Of a stretch of 7,607 nucleotides of DNA, positions 5,892-7,607 are shown in pieces. Positions within the stretch are counted from its first letter, which is position 1; every line of letters begins with the position of its first letter. The notes under the pieces were generated by a model that worked only from the letters and a program-made list of their open reading frames with translations, had not been told where the DNA came from and did no database searches. The position numbers and the translations under genes are program-made. The stretch is from Clostridia bacterium (GTDB lineage: Bacteria; Bacillota; Clostridia; Christensenellales; Borkfalkiaceae), in assembly GCA_900767195.1 (NCBI GenBank), contig CAAFYG010000018.1, positions 1 to 7,607 of the forward strand, written 5' to 3'.

Positions 5892-5917
5892 TATGTAATT
5901 TTTATGTGCTTTTCGGC

Positions 5918-6310
5918 TCAGATATTCTTTAACTGCGCGATAATTTGCTCTAACTTTTTGCGCTGCACAAAATTCAGCATCGGCGCAAATCTCTTATAAA
6001 ACGCGTCGATTTCCGCGTTCGTCAGCGTTCCCGCGCGCTTTCCCTTTTCCGCCGACGATACTATATCCGCAAGCACCGCCCTGTCGCTTTTGCCCCGATA
6101 CGCCGCCGCAATCTGCTTCGCCAGCGTTTCCGCCGTCACCGTTTCTTCTCTCGCCGCACCCACGCCGCCCGCAACGTCCGCGCCGCCGTTGAAGCCGCCG
6201 TGTACACCTGCACCACCCGCACCGCCGCTCGCGTCCGCCACGCCGCTTTCCTGCGGTTTCGCGGCGTTTTCTTCCGTATTCAGGTTAGCAAAATCACGAA
6301 AACTTTTCAT
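5918..6310 (-). CDS. Small unrecognised 130-aa protein with Gly/Ala-rich linker and helical C-terminal domain
   Basis: The start at 6310 (MKSFRDFANLN) is chosen over the longer reading from 6349 because GGAGGT lies 5 nt upstream. Residues 1-22 are polar. Residues ~23-53 are a low-complexity Gly/Ala linker (SGGAGGAGVHGGFNGG). Residues ~58-130 look like a compact helical, positively charged domain (ETLAKQIAAAYRGKSDRAVL, then NAEIDAFYKRFAPMLNFVQ and an ending LEQIIAQLKNI). There is no signal peptide, membrane segment or cysteine. It is probably cytoplasmic. The gene is divergent from the 160-aa ORF, with only 68 bp between the start codons, so the two may be co-regulated. I do not recognise the family; the C-terminal domain resembles uncharacterised clostridial proteins I cannot name. 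Confidence 0.85.
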   Translation of the reverse strand: MKSFRDFANLNTEENAAKPQESGVADASGGAGGAGVHGGFNGGADVAGGVGAAREETVTAETLAKQIAAAYRGKSDRAVLADIVSSAEKGKRAGTLTNAEIDAFYKRFAPMLNFVQRKKLEQIIAQLKNI

Positions 6311-6366
6311 AACACACCTCCGCACAAACAGTATATGCGAAGTCACCAACGCGCCGTGCCGCCGCG

Positions 6367-6372
6367 TATAAT
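6367..6372 (+). promoter_or_regulatory. -10 element (TATAAT) placing the 160-aa gene on a leaderless mRNA
   Basis: A perfect TATAAT ends 6 nt before the ATG at 6379, so a start 7 nt downstream of the -10 falls on the A of ATG. The -35 region (around 6344-6349) is poor. No Shine-Dalgarno precedes the gene, which fits leaderless expression. Confidence 0.55.
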
Positions 6373-6378
6373 GTCAGT

Positions 6379-6861
6379 ATGGACGCCTTAACTTTGCTCA
6401 TCGTGTATCTCGTAACGCAAAACCCCGATTTTCAGGGCAATTTAACGCCGATTTGCGATAAATTGAAACAATCGGAAGATATGCTTAAATTTTTAAGCTC
6501 GCTTTCGGCATTTCCGTGTTCGCCTGCGGATAACCCCGCTCCGAAACCGCCTTGCGATCCGCCCCGCCCGTGCGATAGCGGCAATTCGTGCGATCCTTGC
6601 GACACGTGCAACCCTTTCGATCCCGTTCCCCCGCCGCGCCCCACAGGCAGCACAACCCCCACGGGCAGCGCAAGCACCACGGGCAGCACCGGCAGCACCG
6701 GCACGGGATCATATACAGGCTCGCGCCCCATGGGCGCACGCGGCGCAAGCGCAAGCTCACACGCAAGCGCAGTCGGCGCAGACGATCAGTCTCAAACGCC
6801 CTTGCGCACGCTCGGCGGCGAGTGGCTTGAAAAGTACATAACGAAATACCTGAAAAATTAG
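6379..6861 (+). CDS. Small unrecognised 160-aa protein with Cys/Pro-rich and Thr-Gly-Ser-repeat core
   Basis: Residues 1-45 form a hydrophobic-to-amphipathic helical start (MDALTLLIVYLVTQNPDF, later MLKFLSSLSAF). It lacks basic residues before the hydrophobic part, so it is not a typical signal peptide but could associate with membrane. Residues 46-82 are Cys/Pro/Asp-rich (CDPPRPCDSGNSCDPCDTC), with six cysteines in 31 residues. Residues 88-115 are Thr-Gly-Ser repeats. Residues 116-143 are Ala/Ser-rich. A conserved-looking amphipathic end (GGEWLEKYITKYLKN) closes the protein. Two structured ends joined by a disordered linker mirror the layout of the divergent 130-aa neighbour. The only good start is ATG 6379; a nearer ATG at 6371 gives six codons. 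A terminator follows 20 nt past the stop. The cysteines could bind metal or form disulfides; function is unknown. Confidence 0.8.
   Translation: MDALTLLIVYLVTQNPDFQGNLTPICDKLKQSEDMLKFLSSLSAFPCSPADNPAPKPPCDPPRPCDSGNSCDPCDTCNPFDPVPPPRPTGSTTPTGSASTTGSTGSTGTGSYTGSRPMGARGASASSHASAVGADDQSQTPLRTLGGEWLEKYITKYLKN
6642..6725 (+). repeat. Imperfect GGCAGCAC-type tandem repeats encoding Thr-Gly-Ser units
   Basis: Several copies of ACGGGCAGC / ACCGGCAGC lie within the 160-aa gene and give a run of T-G-S units. The copies are imperfect but in frame. Such tracts commonly vary in length by slippage; variation here is inference. Confidence 0.7.
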
Positions 6862-6881
6862 CATAAACCGCCCAATCGAAA

Positions 6882-6909
6882 AAGCGGAAAGCACATTCGC
6901 TCTCCGCTT
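6882..6909. terminator. Bidirectional terminator between convergent genes
   Basis: Eleven-base arms (6882-6892 and 6899-6909) surround a 6-nt loop. On the minus strand they pair completely with one G-U and are followed by TTTTTCG, serving the gene ending at 6957. On the plus strand there is one A-C mismatch and CTTTTCG follows, serving the 160-aa gene ending at 6861. Confidence 0.85.
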
Positions 6910-6956
6910 CTTTTCGCGCGTTAATATCCAAGCTTTAATATCAAACTCAGCACAAC

Positions 6957-7607
6957 TTACTTCGCAATTTCGGGCAATTTCACAACCGTTGTGCCGAAAT
7001 CGTAAAATTTCGTATTTTCTTTATTTCCGCTTTTATCTTCAACGCTGACGTACGCCACTAAGCCGTTCACGATTTTCAATTCTACTTTCACGTAATCGGC
7101 AGAAGTACCGCCCGTAAGGAAATAATCGTTTGTGTGTATTCCTTCGCCGGCGTATACGTAAGATTTTTTCGTTTCGTCGTAAGTAAATTCCGCAAAAAAT
7201 TTCGCAAAATTCGGGCATAAGCACGAATAACTCAAAAGCGCAGGCATTCCGTCGCGCATAAAAGATTCATCCGTCAGCGGCCACTCCCAAACTTGCCCGC
7301 CGGACATCACCATATATTTGCCGTCAGCGTTTGTGTAAAGATACATATCGTTATCGGGAGCATCCTTTTCCCCGATAAAGCCGAAGGTACCCGTAGATTT
7401 TTGAACCACGTAAGTGTTTATAGAATCATAATATGCAAAAGCCGTAAAATTACTATACGAAGCGGGGTTAAACGCTTTCGCCCAACCCGCCGCGTCAACT
7501 TTTTCCGATTCGAGCGTCCCGAAATCCGTATTCGCCGTTAAAACCACGCCCGGTTTCTTTTCGTCGGCTTCGGGCAATTCCACAACCGTTGTGCCGAAAT
7601 CGTAAAA
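6957..7607 (-). CDS. 3' end of a tandem-module protein (probably exported), 5' end outside the window
   Basis: The frame is open from the window edge to TAA at 6957 and gives 216 residues. The apparent GTG start at 7583 is only an internal Val, because the frame continues upstream (FYDFGTTV|VELPE). The same motif ends the protein (FYDFGTTVVKLPEIAK), so the visible part is one complete ~200-residue module preceded by the tail of another. The module is beta-rich (YLYTNADGKYMVMSGG, FAEFTYDETKKSYVYAGEG, VKVELKIVNGLVAYVSVEDK). The pattern of short strands and a final F-x-D-F-G-T-T-x-V-x-L-P recalls LolA/LppX-like lipoprotein folds of clostridia; that is a weak memory-based comparison. An exported or lipid-anchored protein is plausible, but its N-terminus is not in view. 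It is probably the last gene of its transcript, given the terminator 48 nt downstream. Confidence 0.85.
   Translation of the reverse strand, partial: FYDFGTTVVELPEADEKKPGVVLTANTDFGTLESEKVDAAGWAKAFNPASYSNFTAFAYYDSINTYVVQKSTGTFGFIGEKDAPDNDMYLYTNADGKYMVMSGGQVWEWPLTDESFMRDGMPALLSYSCLCPNFAKFFAEFTYDETKKSYVYAGEGIHTNDYFLTGGTSADYVKVELKIVNGLVAYVSVEDKSGNKENTKFYDFGTTVVKLPEIAK
6969..7007. repeat. 39-bp direct repeat, copy 1 (partner at 7569-7607)
   Basis: The two copies differ at one base (T at 6980, C at 7580) and lie exactly 600 bp apart, in the same reading frame. They encode FYDFGTTVV(K/E)LPE at the end of consecutive modules. Copy 2 reaches the window edge, so the repeat may continue further. Confidence 0.9.
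7569..7607. repeat. 39-bp direct repeat, copy 2 (truncated by window end)
   Basis: This is the partner of the copy at 6969-7007, with one mismatch over 39 bases. It encodes the end of the preceding module in the tandem-module protein. Confidence 0.9.

Larger units (their letters stand above)
5527..5917. other. 391-bp AT-rich intergenic region
   Basis: The region holds the LysR promoter and leader at one end and a hairpin terminator at the other. The leader contains a 9-bp AAAAAGACT/AGTCTTTTT inverted repeat (5551-5559 and 5578-5586). In the middle are AT-rich DNA, two CGTAAAAAT copies near 5680-5700, and a possible minus-strand 33-codon ORF (5659-5760) without a Shine-Dalgarno. I see no RNA gene or mobile element. 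Confidence 0.5.

Noticed and set aside
6311..6349. 13-residue N-terminal extension of the 130-aa protein
   Set aside because: The GGAGGT site sits 5 nt before the internal ATG at 6310, while the upstream ATG has no RBS and lies across the likely promoter region.
6485..6931. 148-aa Arg/Cys-rich minus-strand frame
   Set aside because: It is antisense to the 160-aa gene and crosses the bidirectional terminator; its composition is that of a shadow frame.
7581..7583. GTG start for the tandem-module protein
   Set aside because: The frame is open to the window edge and the upstream residues complete the FYDFGTT motif, so this GTG is an internal Val.

Overview
This window looks like chromosomal DNA from a low-to-mid GC Gram-positive bacterium (Bacillota), most likely an anaerobic Clostridia-type gut organism. 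Four things suggest this: strong AAGGAGG Shine-Dalgarno sites, sigma-A promoters with 17-nt spacers and AT-rich intergenic DNA around GC-richer genes, a tRNA set that closely matches Bacillus/Clostridia versions, and a large secreted protein whose C-terminal modules (ending ...ALYAYYAAANAYFG...) I recall from many clostridial surface proteins. The assignment is an inference from style, not from a search.

Region 1-2823 (minus strand) is a secreted-protein locus. A 760-aa exported protein is followed 18 nt downstream by an unannotated 51-aa small ORF with its own strong RBS, then by a 14-bp hairpin without a U-tract, then by the first 97 codons of a second exported protein. The N-terminus of that protein is paralogous to the 760-aa protein. 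Facing away from this operon is an AraC-family regulator (3136-4083, plus). The 312-bp divergent region holds a sigma-A-type promoter for each side, and a TTTCGT-N6-ACGAAA inverted repeat lies almost exactly halfway between the two predicted start sites. The simplest reading is that the regulator controls the surface-protein operon and perhaps itself.

Region 4084-4671 holds a minus-strand tRNA operon, initiator tRNA-fMet, then elongator tRNA-Met, then tRNA-Glu, with a good promoter upstream and two successive intrinsic terminators downstream. Both methionine tRNAs carry the same A51xC63 mismatch in the T stem. A LysR-family regulator (4672-5526, minus) with its own promoter lies upstream. The AT-rich gap 5527-5917 contains little beyond regulatory signals and a doubtful 33-codon ORF.

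Region 5918-6861 carries a divergent pair of small unrecognised proteins. One is 130 aa, with a Gly/Ala-rich linker and a charged helical C-terminal domain. The other is 160 aa, with a hydrophobic N-terminus, a Cys/Pro-rich segment and Thr-Gly-Ser repeats, and it appears to be expressed from a leaderless transcript. A bidirectional terminator separates it from the last gene (6957 to beyond the window, minus). That gene is the 3' end of a protein built from ~200-residue tandem modules: the same 39-bp sequence recurs exactly 600 bp apart.
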